The notes under the pieces were generated by a model, which saw only the letters and a program-made list of their open reading frames with translations, was not told where the DNA came from and ran no database searches. Below, piece by piece: positions 9,311 to 20,540 of a stretch of DNA of 39,462 bases; the first letter of the stretch is position 1, and each line of letters opens with the position of its first letter. Position numbers and translations under genes: made by a program. This DNA comes from Lachnospiraceae bacterium (GTDB taxonomy: Bacteria > Bacillota > Clostridia > Lachnospirales > Lachnospiraceae): assembly GCA_024684355.1 (NCBI GenBank), contig JAIKXA010000095.1, positions 1-39,462 of the forward strand, given 5' to 3'.

Positions 9311-10348
9311 ATGGATCTTGATGACAGAAAACTAAAGATACTTCAGGCTATAATTAAGAACTATCTCGAGACAGGTGAGCCCGTCGGTTCCAGGACCATA
9401 TCGAAGTACACCGATCTCAACTTAAGCTCCGCTACCATAAGGAATGAGATGGCAGACCTTGAAGAGCTCGGCTACATAGTACAGCCCCACACCTCTGCAG
9501 GACGTATCCCTACCGATAAGGGCTACAGGCTTTACGTAGACACCATGATGCAGGAAAAGGTGGACGAGGTCAACAACATGCGTGACGACCTCTTGGAGAA
9601 GGCAGACCGTATGGAGAATCTCCTCCAGCAGGTAGCAAAGATGCTTGCAGCCAATACCAATTATGCGACCATGGTCACGACACCCAAGTACAGAAGCCGT
9701 AAGATAAAGTTCCTGCAGCTGACCGATGTTGATGAATACCAGGTACTCGCAGTCATAGTACTTGAGGGTAACATCGTAAAGAACAGGATGTTCAAGTCGG
9801 ACATAGCACTGGTAAAGGAAGATGTGCTCAAGCTTAACTTGGCACTTAATACTTTCCTTCAGGGACTTGATATAGAAGAGATCAACATAGGCCTGGTACA
9901 AAAACTTAAGAGCCAGGTGGGAGCATACCAGGAGCTCGTATCCGAGATATTGGATGCGATAGCTACAGCCATTCAGGAAGAGGGCGACATAAGAGTTTAC
10001 ACCAGCGGTGCTACCAACATTCTTAAGTACCCCGAGCTTTCCGATATGAATAAGGCACGCGACATCCTTTCCACATTGGAGAACAAGGAAGAGCTTACAC
10101 AGTTCGTTGACAATCCCGACATACAGCCGGATGAAAAGCGTGGCATACAGGTATATATCGGAGATGAGACAAGAGTTGATTCGATGAAGGATTGCTCCGT
10201 AGTTACAGCCACTTATGAGATAGAAGAAGGTATATACGGTAAGGTCGGCATCATAGGACCTAAGCGTATGGATTATGAAAGAGTAGTCGGAACCCTTCAG
10301 AATATGATGGGACAGCTTGATGATATATTTAAAAACAAGAAGCCATAG
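9311..10348 (+). CDS. hrcA: Heat-inducible transcription repressor HrcA
   Basis: DLDDRKLKILQAIIKNYLETGEPVGSRTISKYTDLNLSSATIRNEMADLEELGYIVQPHTSAGRIPTDKGYR; preceded by CIRCE; ATG 9311 preferred. Confidence 0.95.
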   Translation: MDLDDRKLKILQAIIKNYLETGEPVGSRTISKYTDLNLSSATIRNEMADLEELGYIVQPHTSAGRIPTDKGYRLYVDTMMQEKVDEVNNMRDDLLEKADRMENLLQQVAKMLAANTNYATMVTTPKYRSRKIKFLQLTDVDEYQVLAVIVLEGNIVKNRMFKSDIALVKEDVLKLNLALNTFLQGLDIEEINIGLVQKLKSQVGAYQELVSEILDAIATAIQEEGDIRVYTSGATNILKYPELSDMNKARDILSTLENKEELTQFVDNPDIQPDEKRGIQVYIGDETRVDSMKDCSVVTATYEIEEGIYGKVGIIGPKRMDYERVVGTLQNMMGQLDDIFKNKKP

Positions 10349-10390
10349 AAACCTCAGAACGGTGTTTCCGAATAAAAGGAGGCAGGCGAT

Positions 10391-11137
10391 ATGAAGAAGA
10401 AAAAATTTTTAAGAAATAAAAAGGAGCACAAAATGGCTGATATAAGGGAAAAGCTTCTAAAAGAGTCCATGGAAGCAGCCAAGAAAAAGGCAGAAGCCGA
10501 AGCGGAAAAGGATAAAGTTGAGGAAGTAAAGGCCGAAGAAAAAGAAACAGAAGAGAGTGCTGCAGCGGAAGATGAGGCAGCAGAAGAGGTTGAGAAAGCC
10601 GAAGGCACCGTAGAGGATGCAGCAGAAACAAGTGAGGGTGAGGCCGGAGAGCTTCCACCTGACGACGGGCCGACTTCCGTATTTATTAAGGGCGAGCACG
10701 ACAAAAAGGACGAGAAGATCGCAGAACTTAACGACAGGCTGATAAGAAACCTCGCAGAGTTCGATAACTTCAGAAAACGTACCGACAAAGAAAAGTCCCA
10801 GATGTTTGAGATGGGTGCAAAGAGTATCATAGAAAAGATACTTCCGGCGATTGACAGCTTTGAGCTCGGTATGGCAGCCATGAGTGAAGAGGACAAAGCC
10901 TCAGGCGTAGGTCAGGGCATGGAAAAGATATACAAGCAGCTGATGACCATACTTGAAGGTGCAGGAGTAAAGCAGATAGAAGCTTTAGGAAAAGAGTTCG
11001 ATCCGAATCTCCACAATGCGGTAATGCATGAGGAAAATGAAGAGTTCGGTGAAAATACAGTATCACAAGAGTTACAAAAGGGTTATATGTACAATGACAC
11101 GGTAATACGTCACAGCATGGTTAAGGTAGCCAACTAG
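10391..11137 (+). CDS. grpE: Nucleotide exchange factor GrpE (alternative SD-preceded ATG at 10433)
   Basis: NDRLIRNLAEFDNFRKRTDKEK...IIEKILPAIDSFELGM...LGKEFDPNLHNAVMHEE...YMYNDTVIRHSMVKVAN; between hrcA and dnaK. Confidence 0.93.
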   Translation: MKKKKFLRNKKEHKMADIREKLLKESMEAAKKKAEAEAEKDKVEEVKAEEKETEESAAAEDEAAEEVEKAEGTVEDAAETSEGEAGELPPDDGPTSVFIKGEHDKKDEKIAELNDRLIRNLAEFDNFRKRTDKEKSQMFEMGAKSIIEKILPAIDSFELGMAAMSEEDKASGVGQGMEKIYKQLMTILEGAGVKQIEALGKEFDPNLHNAVMHEENEEFGENTVSQELQKGYMYNDTVIRHSMVKVAN

Positions 11138-11196
11138 TACATAACACCACATCAATCAAAAATGTAAAATAAGGAGTGCCCGACAGGGCAGATTAG

Positions 11197-13146
<1,950 letters not shown>

Positions 13147-13184
13147 TGGAATATTAAATATCCCTTAAATGAGCACGATATTAC

Positions 13185-13212
13185 TTGAAGAGTAGAAATA
13201 TTGTGATATAAT
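13185..13212 (+). promoter_or_regulatory. Putative internal promoter upstream of dnaJ
   Basis: TTGAAG (13185-13190) - 16 nt - TATAAT (13207-13212). Confidence 0.55.
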
Positions 13213-13216
13213 AATG

Positions 13217-13244
13217 GGGCGCGGTGTGAAAAACACCTCGCCCT
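13217..13244 (+). promoter_or_regulatory. Stem-loop at the predicted 5' end of the dnaJ transcript
   Basis: gggcgcggtgt-gaaaa-acacctcgccc, 11-bp stem with one mismatch, no T-run after it. Confidence 0.55.
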
Positions 13245-13293
13245 AATACAGATTATAACGGTGACATTTATCATATGTCATCAGGGGAGAAAC

Positions 13294-14433
13294 ATGGCAG
13301 ACAAGAGAGATTATTATGAGGTGCTCGGCGTCTCAAAAGACGCCAGTGCCGATGAGATAAAAAAAGCATACAGACAGCTCGGTAAGAAATATCATCCGGA
13401 CGTAAACCCGGGAGATAAGGAAGCCGAGGAAAAGTTTAAAGAGGTCGGTGAAGCATATGCAGTGCTCAGTGACCCGGATAAACGTCGCCAGTATGATCAG
13501 TACGGTCACGCCGCATTCGAAAACGGCGGTTCCGGCGGAATGGATTTCAGCTCCATGGATTTCTCAAGCATGTTCGGAGATCTTTTCGGAGGTCTGGGCG
13601 GTATATTCGGAGATCTCTTCGGTGGCGGAAGCCGTTCGGGCGGACCCCAGCGCGGTGCCAATACAAAAGTAAGAGTACGTATTACCTTTGACGAAGCCAT
13701 GAAGGGCGTAGACAAAGAGATAGATGTTACATTAAAGGAGCAGTGTGAGACCTGTAAGGGTACCGGTGCTAAGCCAGGTTCCAATGTGGAGACCTGTTCG
13801 CAGTGCGGAGGTAAAGGTCAGGTAGCTTATACACGTCAGTCACTGTTCGGCATGACACAGAGTATTCAGGCATGTCCTCAGTGCCGCGGTACCGGAAAGA
13901 TCATTAAGGAAAAGTGTACTGCATGTCTTGGAAACGGCTACATTTCCAGAAAGAAGAAGCTTTCGGTATCGATACCCGCAGGTATTGATTCGGAACAGTG
14001 CATCAGACTTGCAGGTAAGGGTGAGCCCGGAGCCAACGGCGGCGGATACGGCGATATGCTCGTAGAAGTTGAAGTAAGCGATCATCCTATCTTCCAGCGT
14101 GAGGGCATGAATATCTATTCAAATGCTTATATGAGTTTTGCCCAGGCAGCACTTGGAGGGGATGTAAGGATACCTACCATAGACGGTGATGTGCTTTATG
14201 AGGTTAAACCCGGTACACAGACCGATACAAGGATCAGACTTAGAGGTAAGGGTGTTCCTTCGGTAAGAGACAAGTCATACAGGGGCGACCATTATGTAAA
14301 TCTGGTGGTACAGGTTCCTACCAAGCTTAATTCTGAGCAGAAAGAGCTCTTAAAGAAGTTTGACGAGTCTTATTCGGGCAAAAAGCCTGATGAAGGAACT
14401 GAGAAGAAAAAGAAGGGTTTTTTCAGTAAATGA
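13294..14433 (+). CDS. dnaJ: Chaperone protein DnaJ
   Basis: [35 protein letters not shown] region; four CxxCxGxG-type zinc motifs; ATG 13294 preferred. Confidence 0.97.
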   Translation: MADKRDYYEVLGVSKDASADEIKKAYRQLGKKYHPDVNPGDKEAEEKFKEVGEAYAVLSDPDKRRQYDQYGHAAFENGGSGGMDFSSMDFSSMFGDLFGGLGGIFGDLFGGGSRSGGPQRGANTKVRVRITFDEAMKGVDKEIDVTLKEQCETCKGTGAKPGSNVETCSQCGGKGQVAYTRQSLFGMTQSIQACPQCRGTGKIIKEKCTACLGNGYISRKKKLSVSIPAGIDSEQCIRLAGKGEPGANGGGYGDMLVEVEVSDHPIFQREGMNIYSNAYMSFAQAALGGDVRIPTIDGDVLYEVKPGTQTDTRIRLRGKGVPSVRDKSYRGDHYVNLVVQVPTKLNSEQKELLKKFDESYSGKKPDEGTEKKKKGFFSK

Positions 14434-17159
14434 ACAGATTTGTGATCGGTATTTTAGCGCATGTTGATGCAGGAAAGACCACTCTTTCGGATACCATACT
14501 TTATTTGTGCAAATCAATAAGAAAGCCGGGAAGGGTCGATAAAAAGGACTCCTTCCTGGATAGCTATGCCTTAGAAAGAGAAAGAGGCATTACCATATTT
14601 TCGAAACAGGCCGTTTTTGAATATGGTAATGCCTCTTTTACGTTGCTTGACACCCCCGGGCATGTGGATTTTTCGACCGAGATGGAAAGGGCTCTTTCGG
14701 TGCTGGATGCCGCCGTGCTTGTCATAAGCGGTCCGGAAGGGATACAGGCACACACGCGTACATTATGGAAGCTTCTTAAGGCATATGACATACCCGTTTT
14801 CATATTCGTTAACAAGATGGACAGGGAAACCGCATTAAAAGGAAATATAGGTGCAGAGCTTAAAAAAAGCCTTTCACCTGAGTGTATAGAGCTGACTCCT
14901 CTTGTAAATGAAAATGCGGGACGTGCGGAAAAGCTGTCGGTCATGGAGGAGCTTTCCTTATGTGATGAGAGCATACTTGAAAGTTTTATAGAAAACGGGC
15001 ATATAGATGACGAAGATATCCGTTCTATGATTGTAGAACGCAAACTTTTCCCCGTCGTATACGGATCGGCATTAAAGCAGGACGGTGTGCTTGACCTGCT
15101 TAATGTTATGTCCGGATTTTTACCGGAGATCACCTATGATGACAGTTTCGCAGCAAGGATATATAAGGTGGGCCGGGATCCTTCCGGAAAACGTGTGACA
15201 TACATGAAACTGACAGGAGGCAGGCTTTCTAACCGTGAGCCGGTAAGTTATACGGCAGGCGGGGAGGAAATAAGCGAAAAGATAAATGAGATCCGTTTGT
15301 ATAATGGAGAAAAATATGAGAATCTGGACAGCGCCGCGGCGGGCATGGTAGTGGGAGTTACGGGACTTACACGTACGGAAGCAGGTATGGTGCTCGGAGA
15401 TGAAGAACCGTTACCCGGACGTAATCTTATGCCTGTATTAAAGTATAAGGTGGCAGAGAAGGATATTTCAAGGCTTAGATTACTGATCCCGAAATTCCGT
15501 GAACTGGAGGAGGAAGAACCGGAGCTCCACGTTATGTGGAATGATGAAACAAAGGAGCTGGAGATAAGCGTAATGGGCGAGATCCAGCTGGAGATACTTA
15601 AGGGCAGGTTTAAGGAACGCTTTAACGAGGATGTGGAGTTCGACAAAGGCAGCATCATATACCGCGAAACGGTGACCGCACCGGTACTCGGGATAGGACA
15701 TTATGAACCGTTGAGGCATTATGCGGAAGTGCAGCTGGTGATAGAACCGGGGAAGCCCGGGACAGGTATTGTGTTTAAATCCGAATGTACCACATCGGAG
15801 CTTGATACAAACTGGCAGAGGCTTATCATGACGCATGTCTATGAGAAAGAGCACAGGGGATGTCTGATCGGAGCCCCACTGGATGATGTTGTCATCACGC
15901 TTGTTGCGGGAAGAGCACATCTTAAGCATACTGAAGGCGGAGACTTCCGCCAGGCTACATACAGGGCTATAAGACAGGGGCTTATGAAAGCGGCGGTGTC
16001 GGGTATTGAAACTATACTTGAGCCCTACTACGAGTTTACGCTTTCCATACCGTCCGGGTGCATCGGAAGAGCTATGACGGATATAGACAGAAGACATGGT
16101 AAGATAACCGGGCAGTATGAACAGCAGGAGGAAGGGATGACCATTCTTTCCGGGCTGGCTCCGGTTTCCGAGATGATGGGATATTCCAAGGACGTGACCG
16201 CATATACGGGGGGACTCGGAAGCTTTTTCTGTACATTTTCAGGATTTTCGGTATGCCATAACCGGGAAGCGGTAATACTTACATCCGGCTACAGACCGGA
16301 AAACGATATGAGAAATCCCGTATATTCCGTATTCTGTGCTCATGGTGCAGGTTTCCCGGTCGACTGGAACGAGGTGGATAAGTATAAACATCTGGATGTC
16401 AAATTGAAATTTGATGGTTCCGGCAAGGGAAAGAGCTGGGAAGCAGTGAATACCGACAGCACCGGGGGATCGGTCAGGATCGCACCGGCCGGTTCAAACG
16501 AAACATTTGTGACTGTGGAAGAAGTGGACAGTATAATAGATAAAACATTCTTTGCAAACAGAAAACAGGGCTATCGGAATCCCTTTAGAAAACATAGGGA
16601 AAAGGACGGTACAAAACCTGTGTCATCGGATATGGTGAAAACACCGGCGGCAAAGAAAACGGAGGATCTTCCCAAATACCTTTTAGTGGACGGGTACAAT
16701 ATCATTTTCGCCTGGGAAGAGCTTAAAGCCCTGGCTGCGGTCAACCTGGATGCATCCCGAGACAGGCTGAATGAGATACTGTGCAATTACAGAGCGCTCA
16801 GTGACAATGAGATAATAGTGGTATATGATGCGTACCGCGTGCAGGGGCATCCTACGGAATATCTTAAGCTGAACAATATTAATGTGGTGTTTACCAAAGA
16901 GGCTGAAACCGCCGACCGTTTTATAGAGCGCTTTGCTCATGAAAACATTGGAAAAAAGAAGGTAACCGTTGCCACCAGTGACGGCTTGGAGCAGATCATC
17001 ATAAGGGGTCAGGGAGCCGGTCTTATGACAGCTATGGATTTTTACGATGAGGTCATGCATAAAAATCATATATTTTCGGAAAAGTATCTTTCGGATAATA
17101 ATACCAAAAAAACAACTGTACCTTTAGCAATAATTGGGCATTTTGATACTAAAAAGTGA
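14430..17159 (+). CDS. EF-G/TetM-like ribosome-associated GTPase fused to C-terminal YacP/Rae1-type NYN (PIN-like) endoribonuclease domain
   Basis: GTPase motifs [33 protein letters not shown] domains II-V; C-terminus [19 protein letters not shown]...[12 protein letters not shown]...[20 protein letters not shown]...[22 protein letters not shown] as in B. subtilis YacP/Rae1; ATGA overlap with dnaJ. Confidence 0.88.
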   Translation: MNRFVIGILAHVDAGKTTLSDTILYLCKSIRKPGRVDKKDSFLDSYALERERGITIFSKQAVFEYGNASFTLLDTPGHVDFSTEMERALSVLDAAVLVISGPEGIQAHTRTLWKLLKAYDIPVFIFVNKMDRETALKGNIGAELKKSLSPECIELTPLVNENAGRAEKLSVMEELSLCDESILESFIENGHIDDEDIRSMIVERKLFPVVYGSALKQDGVLDLLNVMSGFLPEITYDDSFAARIYKVGRDPSGKRVTYMKLTGGRLSNREPVSYTAGGEEISEKINEIRLYNGEKYENLDSAAAGMVVGVTGLTRTEAGMVLGDEEPLPGRNLMPVLKYKVAEKDISRLRLLIPKFRELEEEEPELHVMWNDETKELEISVMGEIQLEILKGRFKERFNEDVEFDKGSIIYRETVTAPVLGIGHYEPLRHYAEVQLVIEPGKPGTGIVFKSECTTSELDTNWQRLIMTHVYEKEHRGCLIGAPLDDVVITLVAGRAHLKHTEGGDFRQATYRAIRQGLMKAAVSGIETILEPYYEFTLSIPSGCIGRAMTDIDRRHGKITGQYEQQEEGMTILSGLAPVSEMMGYSKDVTAYTGGLGSFFCTFSGFSVCHNREAVILTSGYRPENDMRNPVYSVFCAHGAGFPVDWNEVDKYKHLDVKLKFDGSGKGKSWEAVNTDSTGGSVRIAPAGSNETFVTVEEVDSIIDKTFFANRKQGYRNPFRKHREKDGTKPVSSDMVKTPAAKKTEDLPKYLLVDGYNIIFAWEELKALAAVNLDASRDRLNEILCNYRALSDNEIIVVYDAYRVQGHPTEYLKLNNINVVFTKEAETADRFIERFAHENIGKKKVTVATSDGLEQIIIRGQGAGLMTAMDFYDEVMHKNHIFSEKYLSDNNTKKTTVPLAIIGHFDTKK
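14581..14638 (+). repeat. Perfect 19-bp inverted repeat (20-nt loop) inside the GTPase coding sequence
   Basis: aaagaggcattaccatatt (14581-14599) and aatatggtaatgcctcttt (14620-14638); the minus-strand ORF 14571..14753 re-reads RGITIF...YGNASF. Confidence 0.97.
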
Positions 17160-17275
17160 ATAGAGATTGAAAAAACTTTGTGATATTATGGTAATGTTCG
17201 CGCGGTGTCGGCTTTTATAATAGCAGACAAAAGTAAAAAGCGCGTGGAAAGAATTATTCAAAAACGGAGAGAGCA

Positions 17276-18358
17276 ATGAAAAAAAGTAATACCGGAAAAA
17301 GAATAATAACTATGACAGCTCTTCTGTGTGCATCCTCTATGGTCCTTGGCGGATGCGGACTGTTCTCCGGCGAGGAGGAAAAACAAAGTATTTCCATCGT
17401 CAGAGAGAATATGGCAGATGACTATAACGTGATCAACTGTGAGAAGAGGGATGTAGTTCTTACAAGCACGGTTTCGTGCTCATATACACAATTGATGGAG
17501 GAAAACCTCGCATTCCCCGTAGGTGATAAAACCGTCGCATTCGTATATGTTAACGAAGGTGATGAAGTAAAAGCGGGGGATCTTCTTGCAAAGCTTGACG
17601 TAGAGCAGCTTGAAAAAGACAATGTCACCATGACTGAAGAAATAGAAAAGAATGAGTTCCTGATCAAACAGGCAGATGAGATGATAGAGTTCTATGAGAA
17701 TAAATTGAATTCCCAGAGCTTAAGCCTTTCATCAAAGGAAAGCTATCTTTCAAAGCTTCAGAAGCTTCGTGAAAAGAGAAGGGATTACGGAGATGCAAAC
17801 GAATTTGACCGTATAAAGATCTCCGCAAACGAGCAGCAGATCACGGCAGGTTCGCTTTATGCAGGCATGGATGGAAATATCTCCTTTATCAAAAACGACC
17901 TGCTCGGAAGCAATGCAAATGCGCAGGAAAAGGTTATAACCATTCTTAATGCCGGCGTTTGCGGTTTCCAGACAAATGACAGGTACGCGGTTGATTACAT
18001 TAACGTTGGTGACAGGGTTACGGTAGAGATCAACTCATCAGAAGTGACTTATGATGCTACCGTTACACAGGTTGATAAGGACGCATTTAAGATAATCTAC
18101 GAGCTTGATCAGCCCGATTATTCGATACCGATGGGTACCAGAGGAAAGATCACCGTAGTAAGAGGTGAGGCAAAGAATGTTTGGGCACTTCCCACAAACT
18201 GTGTATTCCAGACTGAAGATTTTTACTACGTATATATTCTTAATGATGACGGAGTAAGGGAAATGAGAAAAGTCACCGTAGGTATTGTCGGTGATGAATA
18301 TGTAGAGATTACAGGAGGAATCAGCGAGAAGGAGACGGTTATATTACGTCAGAGCTGA
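17276..18358 (+). CDS. Efflux membrane-fusion protein / periplasmic-adaptor-like lipoprotein (adaptor 1)
   Basis: Lipobox LGGCG; biotinyl/lipoyl-like VYVNEGDEVKAGDLLAKLD, coiled coil, VEINSSEVTYDATVTQVDKD, C-terminal ...VGDEYVEITGGISEKETVI. Confidence 0.85.
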   Translation: MKKSNTGKRIITMTALLCASSMVLGGCGLFSGEEEKQSISIVRENMADDYNVINCEKRDVVLTSTVSCSYTQLMEENLAFPVGDKTVAFVYVNEGDEVKAGDLLAKLDVEQLEKDNVTMTEEIEKNEFLIKQADEMIEFYENKLNSQSLSLSSKESYLSKLQKLREKRRDYGDANEFDRIKISANEQQITAGSLYAGMDGNISFIKNDLLGSNANAQEKVITILNAGVCGFQTNDRYAVDYINVGDRVTVEINSSEVTYDATVTQVDKDAFKIIYELDQPDYSIPMGTRGKITVVRGEAKNVWALPTNCVFQTEDFYYVYILNDDGVREMRKVTVGIVGDEYVEITGGISEKETVILRQS

Positions 18359-18370
18359 TGCGGAGGTATT

Positions 18371-19423
18371 ATGTATAAAAAGATCCTGATACCGGTTTTA
18401 CTGCTGGTATGTATGTGTTTGTTTACGGCATGCAGTGCGGATGAAGAAAAAACGGAAGATGTAGCTCTTCTTGAACCGGCAAATGCCAAGATTGAAACAA
18501 CCTATGTTACCAAGATGGATATCAGTCAGGTTGAACTTCATGACGGAGCGGTCATTCCGTCGATAGAAGAGTTTTCATTTGAAGAAAACGGATATCTGTA
18601 CGGAGTATTTGTAGAGCCCGGCGATAAAGTATATAAGGGAGATGTTCTTGCAGGTCTTGTAGGACACGACCATCAGACCATACTTGATCTTGAGGACGAG
18701 ATCAAGGAGCTTGAGGAAAACAAGGTCAAGCTTTTCGAAGGTTATGATCTTGATCTTGAACTGGTAAAGCTTAACGGCGGGGACGTTTCGGAAAAAACTC
18801 TGGAGATCAAACAGAAAAAAGAGCTTGCTGAGTTTGAGATACAGCAGAAAAAAGACAGACTCGAGAAATTAAAGGAAACCGATATAGGTTATGTCAGTCT
18901 GGTCGCACCTTATGACAGTGTTGTGGCAGCAGTATCATCGGCCGGCCGTAACAGTTATTTATCAAAGGGAACTGCGGTAGTGGCTCTTGAAACCGGAGAA
19001 ACACCCATGATCACATGCAATGATTACATTGCCGAATCGGCATATGCAAAAGTTTATTCATGTTATGCCGTAGTAAGGGGACAGAGGCTTGAGCTCGAAT
19101 ATATCCCTTATACGAAGAACGAGCTTAAGGTTATAGTAAACAACGGTATTACTCCTGTTACCAAGTTCAATATATCGGGATATGACGATCAGGAAATATA
19201 TGTTGGTGATTATGCCAGTGTCATAGAGGTCAAGAATTTTAAGGCTGATGTGCTTGCAATCCCCCAGAACGCAGTGTATGCGGATGCCACCGGTGATTTT
19301 GTGTATGAGATCAAAGACGGCGAGAGGATCAGAAGACCTGTTATCCTCGGCATCAGCGACAATGCAAACATAGAGGTACTTGATGGATTAGAGGAAGGAG
19401 CATGTATTTATGTCAAGAACTAA
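18371..19423 (+). CDS. Efflux membrane-fusion protein-like lipoprotein (adaptor 2)
   Basis: Lipobox LFTAC; YGVFVEPGDKVYKGDVLAGL; coiled coil; ALETGETPMI; C-terminal LGISDNANIEVLDGLEEGA. Confidence 0.82.
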   Translation: MYKKILIPVLLLVCMCLFTACSADEEKTEDVALLEPANAKIETTYVTKMDISQVELHDGAVIPSIEEFSFEENGYLYGVFVEPGDKVYKGDVLAGLVGHDHQTILDLEDEIKELEENKVKLFEGYDLDLELVKLNGGDVSEKTLEIKQKKELAEFEIQQKKDRLEKLKETDIGYVSLVAPYDSVVAAVSSAGRNSYLSKGTAVVALETGETPMITCNDYIAESAYAKVYSCYAVVRGQRLELEYIPYTKNELKVIVNNGITPVTKFNISGYDDQEIYVGDYASVIEVKNFKADVLAIPQNAVYADATGDFVYEIKDGERIRRPVILGISDNANIEVLDGLEEGACIYVKN

Positions 19424-20528
19424 AAGTACGCTTTTAAAACGGGCAGCATGTCTTCTTGCCTGTGTGGCCATCTGCCTTCCGCTGACAGTAAACGGAAAAG
19501 CGGCAGACGGTGACACTCTGTATTTCGGAGCTTTGGAAGAAAAGGTTGCCCAGAATGTAAATACCGCTATAGTCACAAAAGGAAACTTTTTTGTATCGGG
19601 TGCTGTTCAGGCAAGCCTTGAATTTGCGAGCAACCAGTATGTCGGTAGTGACATCACGGAGGGTGTCGTTCATTTCCAGGAGTTCCTGGTAGGACAGGGA
19701 GATATGGTAAAAAAAGGCGATCCCATAGCTTTGATCAGTGTTACGGTGGATGAGATCGAAAGAGAAGAGGTTCAGATGAACCTCGATGCCGCAAGAAAGA
19801 ATCTGGAAGATTATAAAGCTGATACCAAAATTTTGCTCGATCAATATAAAAAAGCACTTAACCAGGGCTCGGACCGTGACAGAAGACTGGCCCAGATATC
19901 TTATGACAAGCTTAAAAAGTCCTATAAAGACGAGCTGGATAAAAGAGAGTCAAGGATAGATGAGTATGTTATAAGACTTGAAGAGATCGAAAACCTTGAA
20001 AAAACACAGTACATAAAGGCACCTGCCGACGGAGTTATCGGTTTTACCAACAGGATCAGAAAAGGTGAGGTGCTCAGCCGCTGGAGCTTCCTTTGCTCCA
20101 TAAGCGACCCTTCAAATGTAAGGGTTGTGGTTGAAGGCGGTTCCGATCTTTTACGCTACAACATGCCTGTAAAGATCGTACAGTCTACCGGTAACAGAAG
20201 CGTGGAGCTTACGGGAAGAGTTGTTACATTAAAGAGTACGGCGTCATCGGTGAACCTCATGGCCAGGAATGACATCATCGAGGTATATGGGGATACTTCC
20301 AATCTGTACCCCGGAGCCGATGTGAATGTAAGATTTGATAAGATATATGTCGAGGATGCTTTACTGGTACCCAAGGCAGCAGTAAAAAGCGATAAAAAAG
20401 GTAATTATCTGAATGTATATGTTAACGGCTTTACCAGCAAAAGATATGTTGTTGTAGGCGGAGTCGACAGCATGAACAGCTGGATCGTTTTCGGAGTAGA
20501 AGAAGGCGACACTATCATTCTCGATTAA
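19410..20528 (+). CDS. Efflux membrane-fusion protein-like secreted/anchored protein (adaptor 3)
   Basis: Signal-like hydrophobic N-terminus; FLVGQGDMVKKGDPIALI; coiled coil; YIKAPADGVIGFTNRIRKGEVLSRW; overlaps the previous gene by 14 nt. Confidence 0.82.
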   Translation: MSRTKSTLLKRAACLLACVAICLPLTVNGKAADGDTLYFGALEEKVAQNVNTAIVTKGNFFVSGAVQASLEFASNQYVGSDITEGVVHFQEFLVGQGDMVKKGDPIALISVTVDEIEREEVQMNLDAARKNLEDYKADTKILLDQYKKALNQGSDRDRRLAQISYDKLKKSYKDELDKRESRIDEYVIRLEEIENLEKTQYIKAPADGVIGFTNRIRKGEVLSRWSFLCSISDPSNVRVVVEGGSDLLRYNMPVKIVQSTGNRSVELTGRVVTLKSTASSVNLMARNDIIEVYGDTSNLYPGADVNVRFDKIYVEDALLVPKAAVKSDKKGNYLNVYVNGFTSKRYVVVGGVDSMNSWIVFGVEEGDTIILD

Positions 20529-20540
20529 AAGGGGACCATT

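Noticed and set aside
11177-11190. tgccc-gaca-gggca hairpin upstream of dnaK
   Set aside because: Only 5 bp; could be an mRNA-processing element but too weak to claim from sequence alone
14571-14753. Minus-strand ORF containing RGITIF and YGNASF, resembling the GTPase
   Set aside because: Mirror artefact of the perfect inverted repeat at 14581-14638 being in phase on the opposite strand, not a second gene
14430-17159. Annotation as a tetracycline-resistance gene (tetM/tetO)
   Set aside because: The domain-IV tip does not carry the TetM motif I expect, a Rae1-like domain is fused at the C-terminus, and it sits in a chaperone operon with no mobile-element context
17199-17244. Possible structured leader (cgcgc/gcgcg with internal ctttt/aaaag) upstream of the efflux operon
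   Set aside because: Short stems and uncertain transcription start; a TATAAT at 17216 would place the start inside the structure
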